Program-made: the position numbers and the translations under genes
In this document: piece by piece, positions 17,156 to 26,928 of the stretch
Position numbering within the stretch: the stretch's first letter is position 1
How the letters are laid out: the number at the start of each line of letters is the position of its first letter
Notes under the pieces: generated by a model
Database searches by the model: none
Seen by the model: the letters and a program-made list of their open reading frames with translations, nothing else
Told to the model about the DNA's origin: nothing
Source: Phycisphaerae bacterium
Lineage (GTDB): Bacteria; Planctomycetota; Phycisphaerae; Phycisphaerales; UBA1924
Length of the DNA: 64,000 nt
Reading direction: 5' to 3'
NCBI GenBank assembly: GCA_014192545.1
Contig: BJHL01000001.1
Span: 763,106-827,105, forward strand

Positions 17156-18733
17156 ATGCACTCGCTCCGCGCATCTTCGCTTTTGCTTCGCCTCTCGGCA
17201 ACGCTGCTGCTCGCGACGACAGCCTTGGCTGGTCCGCCGCCAGAACTGCGCGATGCTCGCGATGAGATGAACGATCTACTACCGGGAAGCGTGCGTGCGA
17301 AGATTCCGACGACCACCGCAGGCAAGCAGATGCAATGGGTGCTTGACGCACTGAACAATCTCGATGTCTCGCAAGCCAGCGAGCGCTGCAGCGAGGGCTT
17401 TCTTGATTTCATCTCGGTGAAAGAGCTGGAATCAACCTTTCGCGAGATCAAAGAAGAGGTCTATGAAGGCAAGGAAATCGTCGCTGTTCGCGCTGCGGCT
17501 GGAGATCGTGACGATCTGATCGATGCGATTGTGACGGGCGTCGGCATGCCCAACGCGCTCTCGGTCTTGCTGATGACTGACGACAAAACCGGCAAGATCG
17601 CAAGTCTGCGGTTTGCTCCCGCTGGTGGCAACAACCCGGGCGGCGGTGGGGGCGGCGGAGGCAAGTGGGACCCGCTCGCGAAGGACGCCGAACGCTTGAA
17701 CGGCACGGTGTCATACGGCGTGTACGAAGTGCAGCCGCGTGATGCCAAGGAGCCCAATCGCAATTTGGAACTGCTGCCCATCACCGGGCAGGACGAGCAT
17801 CGAGCACTCAATATCGCAGGTGCGGTTCGGCTGTACGTGCTCAACGCGTTGGTGGAGCAAGTGGAAGCAGGCAAAGTGACGTGGGATACGCGCGTGACGA
17901 TTGCCGACAATCTCAAGAGCCTGCCCAGTGGTCGCATGCAGCTTGAAGCAACGGGCCGCAGCTACCCGATGAGGCGATTTGCCGAACTCATGATGACCAT
18001 TGACGACAACACCGCGATGGATCACATCGTGACGACGCTCGGTCGCGACACGGTTGAGAAGTCACTGAATGAAATGAACGACAACGCGGCCATAAACACG
18101 CCGTTTTTGACCACGCGCGACGCGTTTGTTCTCAAGCTCGCGGCGGATGATCGCCTGCACACGGAATATGCCGACGCAACCGATGATGAGCAGCGCAGTA
18201 TGCTCGCCGAAGGTGGCAGCGTATATACGGGCAAGCCCGACGTTGCAGCACTGGGCGCGTGGAAGCACAACCCGCGCGTTGCCGACATCGGCTGGTTTGC
18301 GAGTGCCGAGCAAATGTGCGAACTGATGAAGCAGATGCGCGAACTGGAAACGCAAGACAAGACCATGCTCATCAGCCCGTGGATTCGCGCAACCACCGGC
18401 ATCTCGCTTGATCCGCAAGTATGGAAATCCGCCGCGTACGTTGGCGCGAGCGAAACCGGCGTACTCAGCGGCGTGTGGCTGCTGGAGCGTCAAGACGCCA
18501 AGCTCTACGCATTCAGCGTGATTTGGAATGACAACGAAGAAGCGGTCGATCTTGAGAGCTTCAACGCGTTAGCAGAGAAAGCCGTTGATCTGCTGGGCGA
18601 AGATTTCAAGATTGAAGATGAAGAGTCAGTTGAGCAAGTCATGCCCCGGCGGACGGGAAAACCGTCAGACGAACCAGCAGTCGAGGCACCAGCCGACGAC
18701 GAGAAGACGGAACCAGACGCATCGCCGAAGTGA
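17156..18733 (+). CDS. Secreted beta-lactamase-fold protein lacking catalytic residues
   Basis: Protein of 525 residues with a signal peptide (LLLRLSATLLLATTALAG). An N-terminal domain (about 40-150) resembles the isomerase-like domain that precedes the beta-lactamase domain in LpqF/ORF12-type proteins. A Gly-run near 162-169 leads to the serine-hydrolase fold. Where the family has the SxxK nucleophile motif this protein reads IAGAVRLYVLNAL (about 220-232), so Ser and Lys are replaced by Gly and Arg. The SxN motif is IDDN (about 282-285), and the KTG-type strand reads YVGASETGVLSGVW. The fold is therefore likely kept but serine hydrolysis is not expected. The C-terminal 50 residues are acidic and disordered. 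Confidence 0.75.
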   Translation: MHSLRASSLLLRLSATLLLATTALAGPPPELRDARDEMNDLLPGSVRAKIPTTTAGKQMQWVLDALNNLDVSQASERCSEGFLDFISVKELESTFREIKEEVYEGKEIVAVRAAAGDRDDLIDAIVTGVGMPNALSVLLMTDDKTGKIASLRFAPAGGNNPGGGGGGGGKWDPLAKDAERLNGTVSYGVYEVQPRDAKEPNRNLELLPITGQDEHRALNIAGAVRLYVLNALVEQVEAGKVTWDTRVTIADNLKSLPSGRMQLEATGRSYPMRRFAELMMTIDDNTAMDHIVTTLGRDTVEKSLNEMNDNAAINTPFLTTRDAFVLKLAADDRLHTEYADATDDEQRSMLAEGGSVYTGKPDVAALGAWKHNPRVADIGWFASAEQMCELMKQMRELETQDKTMLISPWIRATTGISLDPQVWKSAAYVGASETGVLSGVWLLERQDAKLYAFSVIWNDNEEAVDLESFNALAEKAVDLLGEDFKIEDEESVEQVMPRRTGKPSDEPAVEAPADDEKTEPDASPK

Positions 18734-18904
18734 AACTTGCTATAGCATCTTTCAGGCAGATTCACGCCTCGTTTCACGCTGCCATTCGTAAGCACGTTCG
18801 GAACGCGTTCGGAGGCCAGCTTTCGATTCGATTGTCGCACGGTTGCCCGTCATCGCGCGGTAATTTCACGCGTTGGCCATCCTCCGCCCGATGGAGCCTC
18901 GGTA

Positions 18905-19405
18905 GTGAACCGCGCCTCTCCCAATCCCGCATTCTTCGATCCCACGTGGCTCTTTCTGGTCGCGGGCGTGGCGTTGCTCGCAGCAACTGTGCTGGTTGCT
19001 GCTCAAGACGACGTGGACGAAGCCAATCACCTGCGCGATCAGGTGCTCGCTGTCGAGCAGCATCGCGAGACTCGACTGAACAACTACCGCGAGTTTCTCG
19101 CTGCAATTGATGAAAAGCAGCCCGCGCTCGTGCAAAGCCTCGCGAGCAGCCAGCTCAACCAAATTCCCGCAGATCGCGCCGCGATTCCCGGCACCGTGCA
19201 AGACAACAGCGTGAACGCGTCAGTCTTTCCGGCTCTTGAGCCGCCGCCTGTGGTGTTGCCTGTGCAAACCAAAGTCGATTCGACCCTACGTCGACTAGCG
19301 ACCACGGATGCCACGCGCATCTGGCTGCTCGCGGGCGGCGCATTGTGCATTTTGCTGGGACTTCTGCCAGCCAGCCGCAAACCGGGCGAAGTTGTACCGG
19401 CGTGA
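18905..19405 (+). CDS. Hypothetical membrane protein with two helices
   Basis: Protein of 166 residues starting at GTG 18905. It has a membrane segment at about 14-33 (WLFLVAGVALLAATVLVAA), a charged, probably coiled-coil region (EANHLRDQVLAVEQHRETRL and on), a Pro-rich stretch, and a second membrane segment near the end (IWLLAGGALCILLGLLPA). The pattern suggests a hairpin in the inner membrane with a 100-residue loop on one side. I do not recognise a family. Confidence 0.65.
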   Translation: MNRASPNPAFFDPTWLFLVAGVALLAATVLVAAQDDVDEANHLRDQVLAVEQHRETRLNNYREFLAAIDEKQPALVQSLASSQLNQIPADRAAIPGTVQDNSVNASVFPALEPPPVVLPVQTKVDSTLRRLATTDATRIWLLAGGALCILLGLLPASRKPGEVVPA

Positions 19406-19463
19406 AGTGAATCACGAATCGTCGTGGAAAGTGAAGACAGCCTGAGCGGGCATCGCTGCGTGC

Positions 19464-20687
19464 TCACTCGTCAATCTGCATCGCCATCATGGCCATCGCT
19501 GTGCCGTACGCCGCGCTGCGATCAAAGACGCGATCGTTCCACGAGCCATCTTCCTCGCGCACGCTGAAAAGTAACGCGTTGACGCGCCTGCGATATTCAG
19601 GCCGCTCCGCCGCTGGCAGTTCTTCAATCGCCTGAGCCGCGTAGTAATGCGCGAACATGAAGTAGTACGGCGCAACGCCATAGGGCGCGACGTGCGTGCC
19701 GTTCTGCTGCTTGCGTTGCTTGAGCCAATCCCAGTGCACGATGAACGCATCCACCGCGCCGCGCACATCTCGCGGCTTGCTTCGCTTGGCTTGCGAGAGC
19801 GTGCTCTCTACCACCACCATGCGCCCAACAGCGCCGGGCGAAAGATCTCGCGAGCGCTCGCTGGCGTCGCCGCTGTAGACCACACTGCCTGACTCCGCGC
19901 GCGAACGCTCGAGAAAGTCCAGCGCGCGATCGATGATCTTCTGATCTATCTCGTATCCCACTTCCTTCGCACGCCACAACGCTTGAATCGCCGGACCCGT
20001 CATGAACGGCGAAGGCGGCGCAACCGTGTCGCGGCCGCGAGGCCTGGCGTAGTTCCAGCCGCCAACTTGCGGAATCTCGACTTTCTGCAGCGCATCAATG
20101 TACCACTTCATCGCATCGTCCGCAGCCTGCGCTTGGGCCTCAGGTAATCGGCCCAATTGCTTCAGCCTCGCGATGCACTCAATGGAGTAGATGTATCCCC
20201 ACGCACGAACGTCGTACCCGGCGGTGTAATCCTTCTCGCTCATCGTCGGGTGCTCGCGCGCGGTGCAAAGAAACTCAACCGCGCGTGCAACCGCTTCGGC
20301 TCGCTTGGGATCAGTTTCAAATCCAGGCGCGCGCGCAAGTGCAATCGTGCAAATCGCCGTCCCGCCGATGCGATATCCCATCGGAATTTCGCCTGCGACG
20401 CGATACACGCCTTCATAGGGCCACTGATTCTTCTTGCCGTTCTCAGTCTGGGCCCGCTGCCGCGCAACCAGAATTTCACAACCACGCGTCAACGCCTCGC
20501 TAATCTCCTTGTCCGTAACTTTGCGAGACGAGACCTCGTTCTGCATCATGCCCAAGGAGCCGTTGAGCACATCACGATGCGACGCGCAGCCAGTTATTGC
20601 AGACGCAACAGCGAATGCGAGTACACCACCCGCGACGACCCGCAGCGAACGTGCGACAATTGCAACACCGGCGTGAGAACTGCTCAT
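19464..20687 (-). CDS. Lipoprotein with terpene-cyclase/prenyltransferase-like toroid fold
   Basis: Predicted lipoprotein of 407 residues, lipobox AITGC. The mature part resembles the alpha/alpha toroid seen in squalene-hopene cyclases, prenyltransferases and complement-like proteins: repeated helix pairs with GGWNYARPRG, FMTGPAIQALWRAKEVGYEI, YYFMFAHYYAAQAIEEL and EEDGSWNDR (a QxxGSW-like phrase). I see no DxDD catalytic motif of the cyclases. Proteins of this type in planctomycetes are usually annotated only by fold. It is convergent with the gene at 18905 and divergent from the acyltransferase. The role is unknown. Confidence 0.7.
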   Translation of the reverse strand: MSSSHAGVAIVARSLRVVAGGVLAFAVASAITGCASHRDVLNGSLGMMQNEVSSRKVTDKEISEALTRGCEILVARQRAQTENGKKNQWPYEGVYRVAGEIPMGYRIGGTAICTIALARAPGFETDPKRAEAVARAVEFLCTAREHPTMSEKDYTAGYDVRAWGYIYSIECIARLKQLGRLPEAQAQAADDAMKWYIDALQKVEIPQVGGWNYARPRGRDTVAPPSPFMTGPAIQALWRAKEVGYEIDQKIIDRALDFLERSRAESGSVVYSGDASERSRDLSPGAVGRMVVVESTLSQAKRSKPRDVRGAVDAFIVHWDWLKQRKQQNGTHVAPYGVAPYYFMFAHYYAAQAIEELPAAERPEYRRRVNALLFSVREEDGSWNDRVFDRSAAYGTAMAMMAMQIDE

Positions 20688-20742
20688 GTGAGCAGCCTAC
20701 CACACTTTACCAACCTTCGCTAGTGCCTTCGACGGATTTTGC

Positions 20743-21987
20743 GTGACGAACCAGACCGACAATGCCCGCTCGCTCGCCAGCCGCGACCCCGCGTGGGACG
20801 TCTGCCGCATCGTGGGCATGAGCGTGGTCGCCACGTTGCACGCCGCCATCGCGTACATGCTCTTTGCCACGCCGGGCTTACTCTGGATCATCCGCGAACA
20901 CGGCTACGGCCCTCGCGGCACAACGCGTGCCGAAACGCTCGCGAGTGGCGAGCCGTGGACTTTCGACGCCATCGTGTGGGCAGGCCGAGCAATCGGCGTC
21001 GCTCTCATCTCTGTCATCGCCGGTTACTTTTCCGCCCGAGCAATCGCTCGACGCGAACCATTGCAGTTCGTCAAAGAACGACTCAAACGTCTCGGCATTC
21101 CGCTGCTCATCGGCATGAGCACCGTGCTCATCGGCATGTACCTGCTTTGGGCCTGGGGCTGGGTGCTGCAAGGAGAAGCCGAGCCCTCGCACATCCTGCA
21201 TGTGCGATTCGCCAAGCACATTCAACCAAACCTCTACGGCTTGGGGCACTTGTGGTACCTGCAATATCTCATTATCTACGCATGCACCTTCGCCGCCTGC
21301 GTCTGGCTCGCGCGCAAGGCCGGCGTTACGCGCGTTTCGATGTCACGCACGCAAGTTGTTGTCGCAATGCTGGTCGCGTTCGGCGTTTGCGTTGGTGCAC
21401 TGCTCATCAAGCCGGGCGTCCTGCTCGCCTTCCGTAACGGCTTTCTCCCTGACTGGCCCAAACTGCTTTTTTTCAGCGGCTATTTCCTGCTGGGACTGAT
21501 TCTCTACGGCTCGGCAAAACGCATCGAAGGCCGCGCCGCGACACTATTGGTTGATCTCTGCGCGGTTGGCGCCTTGGTCGCCGGCGCGATCTATCTATCT
21601 ACCGCCGCCGCGTGGATGCGAGGCGAAACCACTGACACCCATCGCATCATGATCGCGCTGGGCGCAACGTCACTGGGTTGGTGCGCGATCACGGCAATTC
21701 TCATCATCGCGCGGCCCATCGGCCGGTGGATAGGTGCCCGCGCCGCCCGCATCGCCGATGCGAGTTACTGGGTCTATATGATCCACGTGCCGCTACAAGG
21801 CATCGCCGTTCTCGCGTTGTGGTTCACAAATTGGCCCCACGTGCTGAAGTTTCTCATCGTGCTCGTTGTTGGCTTGGGCGGCGCAATCATCACATGGCCA
21901 CTGGTTCGCGGCACATGCATCGGTCGTTGGCTCGGGTCGCGTGAAATCGCAGCGAAAGCCGTCGCCACGCGTACGCTTGAGTCGTGA
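20743..21987 (+). CDS. Acyltransferase family 3 membrane protein
   Basis: Integral membrane acyltransferase of 414 residues with about ten hydrophobic segments. Family signals are the first-helix DVCRIVGMSVVATLHAAIAY, the RLKRLGIPLLIG segment, LYGLGHLWYLQYLIIYA with its HLWYL motif, and ASYWVYMIHVPLQGIAVLAL near the end. Such enzymes O-acetylate or O-succinylate periplasmic glucans, lipopolysaccharide or exopolysaccharide. The start is GTG 20743. The stop overlaps the next start (GTGA), so it is translationally coupled to the HAD hydrolase. Confidence 0.88.
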   Translation: MTNQTDNARSLASRDPAWDVCRIVGMSVVATLHAAIAYMLFATPGLLWIIREHGYGPRGTTRAETLASGEPWTFDAIVWAGRAIGVALISVIAGYFSARAIARREPLQFVKERLKRLGIPLLIGMSTVLIGMYLLWAWGWVLQGEAEPSHILHVRFAKHIQPNLYGLGHLWYLQYLIIYACTFAACVWLARKAGVTRVSMSRTQVVVAMLVAFGVCVGALLIKPGVLLAFRNGFLPDWPKLLFFSGYFLLGLILYGSAKRIEGRAATLLVDLCAVGALVAGAIYLSTAAAWMRGETTDTHRIMIALGATSLGWCAITAILIIARPIGRWIGARAARIADASYWVYMIHVPLQGIAVLALWFTNWPHVLKFLIVLVVGLGGAIITWPLVRGTCIGRWLGSREIAAKAVATRTLES

Positions 21988-22874
21988 AACGCAAGTACGA
22001 CATTCTCGCGATGGACCTTGATGGCACACTGCTTCGCAGCGATGGCACCGTGTCGCCAGCCAGCATCGCAGCCATTAATCGCGCTCGCCTCGCGGGCCTT
22101 CGTGTCATCGTTTGTACAGGCCGTGGCTGGGTCGAGTGCCGGCACATCTTGGAGCAGATCAACCAGACCGACCCCGTCGTCGTCGCTGGCGGCGCAATCG
22201 TCGCCGAAGCACAATCAGGCCGAACGCTGCATCGCTTCAGCATGCACGAGGACTTGGTGCAAACCGCCGTGCGTGCCTTGCTCGTGCGGCAGCACGCCGC
22301 GCTGGTGCTCAAGGACCCCAGCGAAGCCGGGTACGAATACCTCGTTATTCACGGCGAAAATCGCTTGCCGCTTGATCCCGTCACCACATGGTGGTTTCAA
22401 CGCATGAACGTCCGTGCCCGTTTTCTCGACAGCATTCATCAAGATGAACACCCCGAACATACCGTACGCGTTGGCGCATGTGCCCCCAGCGGCCAACTCC
22501 ACGAGATCGAGCAAACGCTCGCCGACATCGCCGGCAGTCGCGGCGTGATCCACAACTTTCCCGCTGTCGTCGCGCCGAAAGAAGCCACGCACCATGTCCG
22601 CGGCATGATGCACATCATCGAACTCTTCGACGCCGACGCAACCAAGTGGAGCGGCATCAACAACGTCGCCCGCCGATTCAATATCGACCCTCATCGCATC
22701 GCGGCCATTGGCGACGAAGTCAACGACCTCGCGATGATCACGCAGGCGGGCCTTGGTATCGCGATGGGCAACGCCGTGCCGCGCGTGCAAGCCGCCGCAA
22801 CGCGGCAAACCGCAACAAACAACGAAGACGGCCTCGCCAAAGCGATCGACAAGATGTTGGAAGGCGAATGGTGA
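21984..22874 (+). CDS. HAD-superfamily hydrolase, Cof type
   Basis: Cytoplasmic phosphatase of 296 residues, probably acting on sugar phosphates or similar small molecules. Motif I is MDLDGTLLRSDG with both catalytic Asp. Motif II is VIVCTGRG, the Cof-type cap follows, motif III includes a Lys near ATKWSGINNVARRF, and motif IV is IAAIGDEVNDLAMITQAGLGIAMGNA. The start is GTG 21984, overlapping the acyltransferase stop by four bases. Its substrate cannot be read from sequence. Confidence 0.9.
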   Translation: MKRKYDILAMDLDGTLLRSDGTVSPASIAAINRARLAGLRVIVCTGRGWVECRHILEQINQTDPVVVAGGAIVAEAQSGRTLHRFSMHEDLVQTAVRALLVRQHAALVLKDPSEAGYEYLVIHGENRLPLDPVTTWWFQRMNVRARFLDSIHQDEHPEHTVRVGACAPSGQLHEIEQTLADIAGSRGVIHNFPAVVAPKEATHHVRGMMHIIELFDADATKWSGINNVARRFNIDPHRIAAIGDEVNDLAMITQAGLGIAMGNAVPRVQAAATRQTATNNEDGLAKAIDKMLEGEW

Positions 22875-22923
22875 GATCGCTATACGAGTGCGGTGCATCT
22901 CGCGCGTCGCTATCCGCAGCAAC

Positions 22924-23673
22924 ATGAAGGAACACGGCGTGATCAAACACGAAGTCCGCGACAATCTGGGCATCGTCACGCTTGCACGCAGCGAAAAACG
23001 CAACGCCATGACGCCATCGATGCTCGATGCCGCTATCGCCACAGTCTATTCACTTACTCACGACGACACCGCTCGCGTGCTCATGCTGACTGGCGAAGGC
23101 GACATGTTCTGCGCTGGCTTTGACCTCACGCTTTGCAAAGATGACGCAACCGTGCTGCCCGCGTTGCTCACGGGTCTCTCGCGCCTCGTTGCAGCTCTGC
23201 GAGCGTGCGACAAGCCCGTCGTCATCAGTGCCCACGGCGGCGCAATCGCAGGCGGCTGTGCCTTGCTCGGCGGAGCCGACATCGTCGTCACCACGCACGA
23301 TGCAAAGATCGGCTATCCCGTGCTACGTCTGGGTATTTCACCCGCTGTCTCCGCGCCCACGCTGCGACTCGCAACAGGCGATGGCCCCGCCCGCGCACGT
23401 ACCCTCGACACAGGTTTGATCGACGGCCAGCGAGCCGTGCAGATCGGTCTTGCGCATGCGAGCGAACCCACGCGCGATGCGTGCGAACAGCGTGCAATCG
23501 CGTGGGCGAGCGATCTTGCAGGCAAGCCGCCTCATGCGTTGGCAGCTACCAAACGCTGGCTGCGCGAGATTGACGGCCCCGATGTTTCGCCCGCTGGGCT
23601 TGCGACAAGTTTGTCGCTTGTTGATGGCAGCGAGCAAGCCGCCATGCTGCCCCAAGCCTGGCAACGCAAATGA
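22924..23673 (+). CDS. Enoyl-CoA hydratase/isomerase family protein
   Basis: Crotonase-fold enzyme of 249 residues. It has the opening VTLARSEKRNAMTPSMLDA, the first oxyanion-hole region MFCAGFDLTL and the second, HGGAIAGGCALLGGADIVV. At the usual positions of the hydratase catalytic Glu residues I see no clear pair (YPVLRLGISPAVSAP), so an isomerase, hydrolase or other crotonase activity is possible. The start is set at ATG 22924, where homology begins, not the longer open frame. It follows the HAD gene by 49 bases and is probably in the same transcript. Confidence 0.85.
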   Translation: MKEHGVIKHEVRDNLGIVTLARSEKRNAMTPSMLDAAIATVYSLTHDDTARVLMLTGEGDMFCAGFDLTLCKDDATVLPALLTGLSRLVAALRACDKPVVISAHGGAIAGGCALLGGADIVVTTHDAKIGYPVLRLGISPAVSAPTLRLATGDGPARARTLDTGLIDGQRAVQIGLAHASEPTRDACEQRAIAWASDLAGKPPHALAATKRWLREIDGPDVSPAGLATSLSLVDGSEQAAMLPQAWQRK

Positions 23674-23746
23674 CACTGGCTATTCGCACGCAACCTGCGA
23701 AAAATACGACGTCCCGTTCCCGCACGGAACAATCGGAGCATCTTTC

Positions 23747-24883
23747 ATGAACACAAAAGTCATCGCCATCATCGGTTGCCTCACATCCGCCCTCGCGGTC
23801 GTTGCGTACTTCGTTTCCGCTGGCAACAACACAAAGCCACCCGCCACCACGCAAACATCGCGACTTTTCGCATCCGCGAATGCAACTGACATCTCTCGTA
23901 TGACGATCTCGCAAGGCGAGAAGAAAGTCGAAATCGTTCGCGAAGGCACCACCTGGCTGCTCGCTTCGCGCGACAACTATCCCGCGCTCGACGATCGCGC
24001 CCGCGAACTTGTCCGCCGCGTGATTGACGCCGAAGTCATCGAGGAAAAAACCAGCAACAATGAGCTGTACGCTCGCCTGGGCGTCGAAGACGCGATAACG
24101 CCAACAGCCAAAGGCACCCTGGTCTCACTCACCAAAGCCGATGGCTCCACAATCGCGAGCCTCATCATCGGCAATCGCCAGGACGCTGCCAACTGGGATA
24201 GTGAGAAAGCCGCGACGTTCGTGCGTCCCGCAGATAGTGCCAAGAGCTACCTCGTCAAAGGCACCTTCACCACAGGCCTCGAACCCGTTGAATGGATGAA
24301 GCGCGAAGTGCTCACGTTCAGCCCTGATCGATTCTGGAAAGCCGCAATCATCGCACCCGCCGACGAAGCTGTGCAGATTGAACGCGCCACGCCAACAGCC
24401 ACGGCAACTCTCGCGAACCTGCCCGCTGGTCGCGAGTTGACCGATGCGAACAAGCCTCAACAAGTGCTCGAAGCACTCGCGAATGTGACGCTCGAAGATG
24501 TACGCAAAGCCGCGAATCTCGATTTCTCTCAAGCCGCGGTCTCAACCTTCACCACGTATCAAGGCATCGTCTTGACCGCTCGCAGCACACTTGCCGACGG
24601 CAAAACGTGGGTCAACTTCGCCGTCGCGTACGACAAGCAGCTCGCCGCGCCACTCGCTGAAGGCGCAACCGCTCCCACCGACGAAACAGTCGCGGCGATC
24701 ACCAATGAAGCTGCTGAACTGCAAGCTCGCCTTGCCCCGTGGGCGTACCAACTTCCCGACTGGAAAGTAAGCAACATTCGCCCGCTGATGGCCGACATGC
24801 TCAAGCCGCTGAATGCACCAACGCCGCAGTCGGAATCTGCTCCGCCGTCCGCACTCCCGCCCGGCTTGGCCCCGCCGCAGTGA
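23747..24883 (+). CDS. DUF4340 domain protein
   Basis: Protein of 378 residues with an N-terminal membrane anchor (VIAIIGCLTSALAVVAYFVSA) and a large extracytoplasmic part. The order of elements (DISRMTISQGEKKVEIVREGTTWLL, a helix ending DAEVIEEKTSN, YARLGVED, and SLIIGN followed by TFVRPADSAKSYLVKG) matches DUF4340 proteins, which often accompany gliding or ABC-export genes (GldG-like) in other bacteria. No such partners are here. GGAG lies about 9 bases before ATG 23747. The tail is Pro-rich. It is the last gene of the plus-strand run starting at 20743. Confidence 0.8.
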   Translation: MNTKVIAIIGCLTSALAVVAYFVSAGNNTKPPATTQTSRLFASANATDISRMTISQGEKKVEIVREGTTWLLASRDNYPALDDRARELVRRVIDAEVIEEKTSNNELYARLGVEDAITPTAKGTLVSLTKADGSTIASLIIGNRQDAANWDSEKAATFVRPADSAKSYLVKGTFTTGLEPVEWMKREVLTFSPDRFWKAAIIAPADEAVQIERATPTATATLANLPAGRELTDANKPQQVLEALANVTLEDVRKAANLDFSQAAVSTFTTYQGIVLTARSTLADGKTWVNFAVAYDKQLAAPLAEGATAPTDETVAAITNEAAELQARLAPWAYQLPDWKVSNIRPLMADMLKPLNAPTPQSESAPPSALPPGLAPPQ

Positions 24884-24907
24884 GCCAGACAACTTGCAAC
24901 CAACGAA

Positions 24908-24935
24908 AAACCCCTCGACCATCATCGAGGGGTTT
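24908..24935. terminator. Bidirectional terminator
   Basis: AAACCCCTCGA pairs with TCGAGGGGTTT (11 bases, six-base loop) between convergent genes, with an A-run on the 5' side serving the minus strand. Confidence 0.85.
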
Positions 24936-24986
24936 GTGATTATCAACTGCGCGATCTCACAAGATCGCGCATCGGACTCATAGCAT

Positions 24987-26627
24987 TCAGCAAGCGCCGC
25001 CCGCAAGCAGATCAAAGTACTTCACCACGTCAGCATCTTCAGGGAAGACACCGTTGTTGTTGATGTCAATATCGCATGGAGGGGTATAGGGGCAAGGTGC
25101 GCCGGCAAGCACGTCGAAGAAGTCGATGACGTCTTGATCTTCCGGGAAAACGCCGTTTTGGTTGAAGTCGATGCTGTCGCACGTCGGAGCTTCGCAGCTA
25201 TCGGGAATGCCGTTGCTGTTGGAGTCTTGCGCCACGCCCAAACGGATATCGCACGCGTCAGGCTGCTGGTTGCCGTTGCAGTCAGGGCCTGTAAAGCCCG
25301 TCGAAATCACGCGGAAAACTTCGCCGCCTGTCTGATCGACGATGTACATGTTGCCAGCGTTGTCTTCACCAAAGCTCACGACGTTGTTGATCGCCTGACC
25401 TGCCGCGTTCATCTGCCCGCGTGAAACCAGATCAACGATCTCGTTGTTGGGGCCCGCACGGAACGTATGAATGTTCGCCGTGCAGTAATCCGTGAAGAAG
25501 TAGTATCCATCCAAGCAAGGAATCGCCGCACCGCGATAGACCACGCCGCCCGTAATCGAGCAGCCCAGCAGCGACGTCGGACCAACCACGGCCGTGTGCC
25601 CGTACTCAAGAATCGGCATCGTCAAGCCAGCCGAGTTGCACGTACAACCTGAAAGACCGGTGCAGCGCGTACCTTCCATACAGCGCCAGCCAAAATTCAA
25701 ACCGCTACCTGCACCTGCGCGCACGAGGTTCACTTCTTCGCGCACGTCTTGGCCCACATCGGCAATCCACAGGTCGCCAGTTGCACGATCAAAGCTGCTG
25801 CGCCAAGCGTTGCGTAGGCCGTACATGAAAATCTCGTCATCTTCAGCGGTAGCAACATACGGGTTGGTCGCAGGAATCGCGTAGTTTCGGTCAGCATCCG
25901 CGGGGAATGCATCGTCATCGGCGTTGCCCGGAATGTTGTCTGGACCATCTACATCCAATCGAAGCATTTTGCCAAGCAGGTTCTGTGTGCGATCCTGCGC
26001 GTTGCCGCCAGCAGAGTGCGGAAAGACACTAGGCGTCGCGCCGCCGCAAGTGCTGTCGTTGGCGCAACCACCATCACCCGACGAGATATACAAAAAGCCA
26101 TCGGGCCCAAAGCTGATCCAGCCACCGTTGTGGTTTGCATCAGGCTGCGGAATGGTCAGCAGCGTCGTCGCGCTCGCGGGGTCTGCCGTCGTGCTGGTAG
26201 CAAACGGCGCATTCGCGCGATATCGCACGATCTGTGTCGAGCCCGCGCTCACGCCCGCCTGTGCCGTGCGCGTGAGGTTCACGTAAAAATACCCGTTGTT
26301 CAAAAAGTTCGGGTGGAACGCCAAGCCCAGCAAACCTTGCTCGCTGCCCGCCGAAAGATTGCCAACGCTCAAGTACGCCGTCGCGTTCACCGTGTTGGCA
26401 GGCAGATTCAGAATGCGAATCCGGCCCGTCGCTGGTGCAACCGAACCCGTGCGCTGCTCAACGATGAACAACCGGCTGTTGTCGCCAACCGGCGCACTTA
26501 CAAACAACGGCCGCGCAAGCCCGTTCGCCACGCGCGAGGTTGAAAGCGTCACATTTTGTGCAACCGCCATGCCCGCAGCACCCGCCAAAGCCAACGCAAC
26601 ACTCGTCAAAGCGATCATCTTCTGCAT
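24987..26627 (-). CDS. Secreted PQQ-type sugar dehydrogenase with dockerin-like C-terminus
   Basis: Protein of 546 residues. The signal peptide ends AGMAVAQ. The six-bladed propeller of the glucose/sorbosone dehydrogenase family spans about 25-410: RLFIVEQRTG, EQGLLGLAFHPNF, NHNGGWISFGPDGFLYISSGDGG (His and Gly-Asp-Gly), GLRNAWRSSFD, LWIADVGQDVREEVN and LNFGWRCMEG. A Cys-rich stretch (DCNGNQQPDACDI) follows, then two modules of about 40 residues of the type DFNQNGVFPEDQDVIDFF ending LAG and Cys. The start is placed at ATG 26627 because GGAAGGA lies just upstream. It probably oxidises sugars outside the cytoplasm or merely binds them. Confidence 0.88.
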   Translation of the reverse strand: MQKMIALTSVALALAGAAGMAVAQNVTLSTSRVANGLARPLFVSAPVGDNSRLFIVEQRTGSVAPATGRIRILNLPANTVNATAYLSVGNLSAGSEQGLLGLAFHPNFLNNGYFYVNLTRTAQAGVSAGSTQIVRYRANAPFATSTTADPASATTLLTIPQPDANHNGGWISFGPDGFLYISSGDGGCANDSTCGGATPSVFPHSAGGNAQDRTQNLLGKMLRLDVDGPDNIPGNADDDAFPADADRNYAIPATNPYVATAEDDEIFMYGLRNAWRSSFDRATGDLWIADVGQDVREEVNLVRAGAGSGLNFGWRCMEGTRCTGLSGCTCNSAGLTMPILEYGHTAVVGPTSLLGCSITGGVVYRGAAIPCLDGYYFFTDYCTANIHTFRAGPNNEIVDLVSRGQMNAAGQAINNVVSFGEDNAGNMYIVDQTGGEVFRVISTGFTGPDCNGNQQPDACDIRLGVAQDSNSNGIPDSCEAPTCDSIDFNQNGVFPEDQDVIDFFDVLAGAPCPYTPPCDIDINNNGVFPEDADVVKYFDLLAGGAC

Positions 26628-26928
26628 GTTCGTTCCTTCCTGCCTTCTGCGCGGCACCTGGCTCGCGCTGACCACCCATCTCACACTTCGCACTGCTGGA
26701 GAATCTTTGGCCACCAAACGGGTGTGACACGCCATCACACGTCCGAAAAGCTCAACGAAAAATCCAATGCAAACGCTGGCACACGCAAGGCGCCTGCATC
26801 GCCTCTTCGCACACCATCGTCCAGCGATGCGAAAAAGTGCGCGAAAGTCTGACTTTGATCACCAAACTTCCACGCATCTTTGCATATCTCAAACATATCG
26901 CAAACGTCGCGAAGAAGCCGGCTCTCGC
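26628..26928. other. Intergenic region between two secreted-protein genes
   Basis: A 301-base gap between two minus-strand genes. The upstream gene ends without an evident T-run hairpin, and the region must hold the promoter of the sugar dehydrogenase. I see no gene or known RNA in it. Confidence 0.5.
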
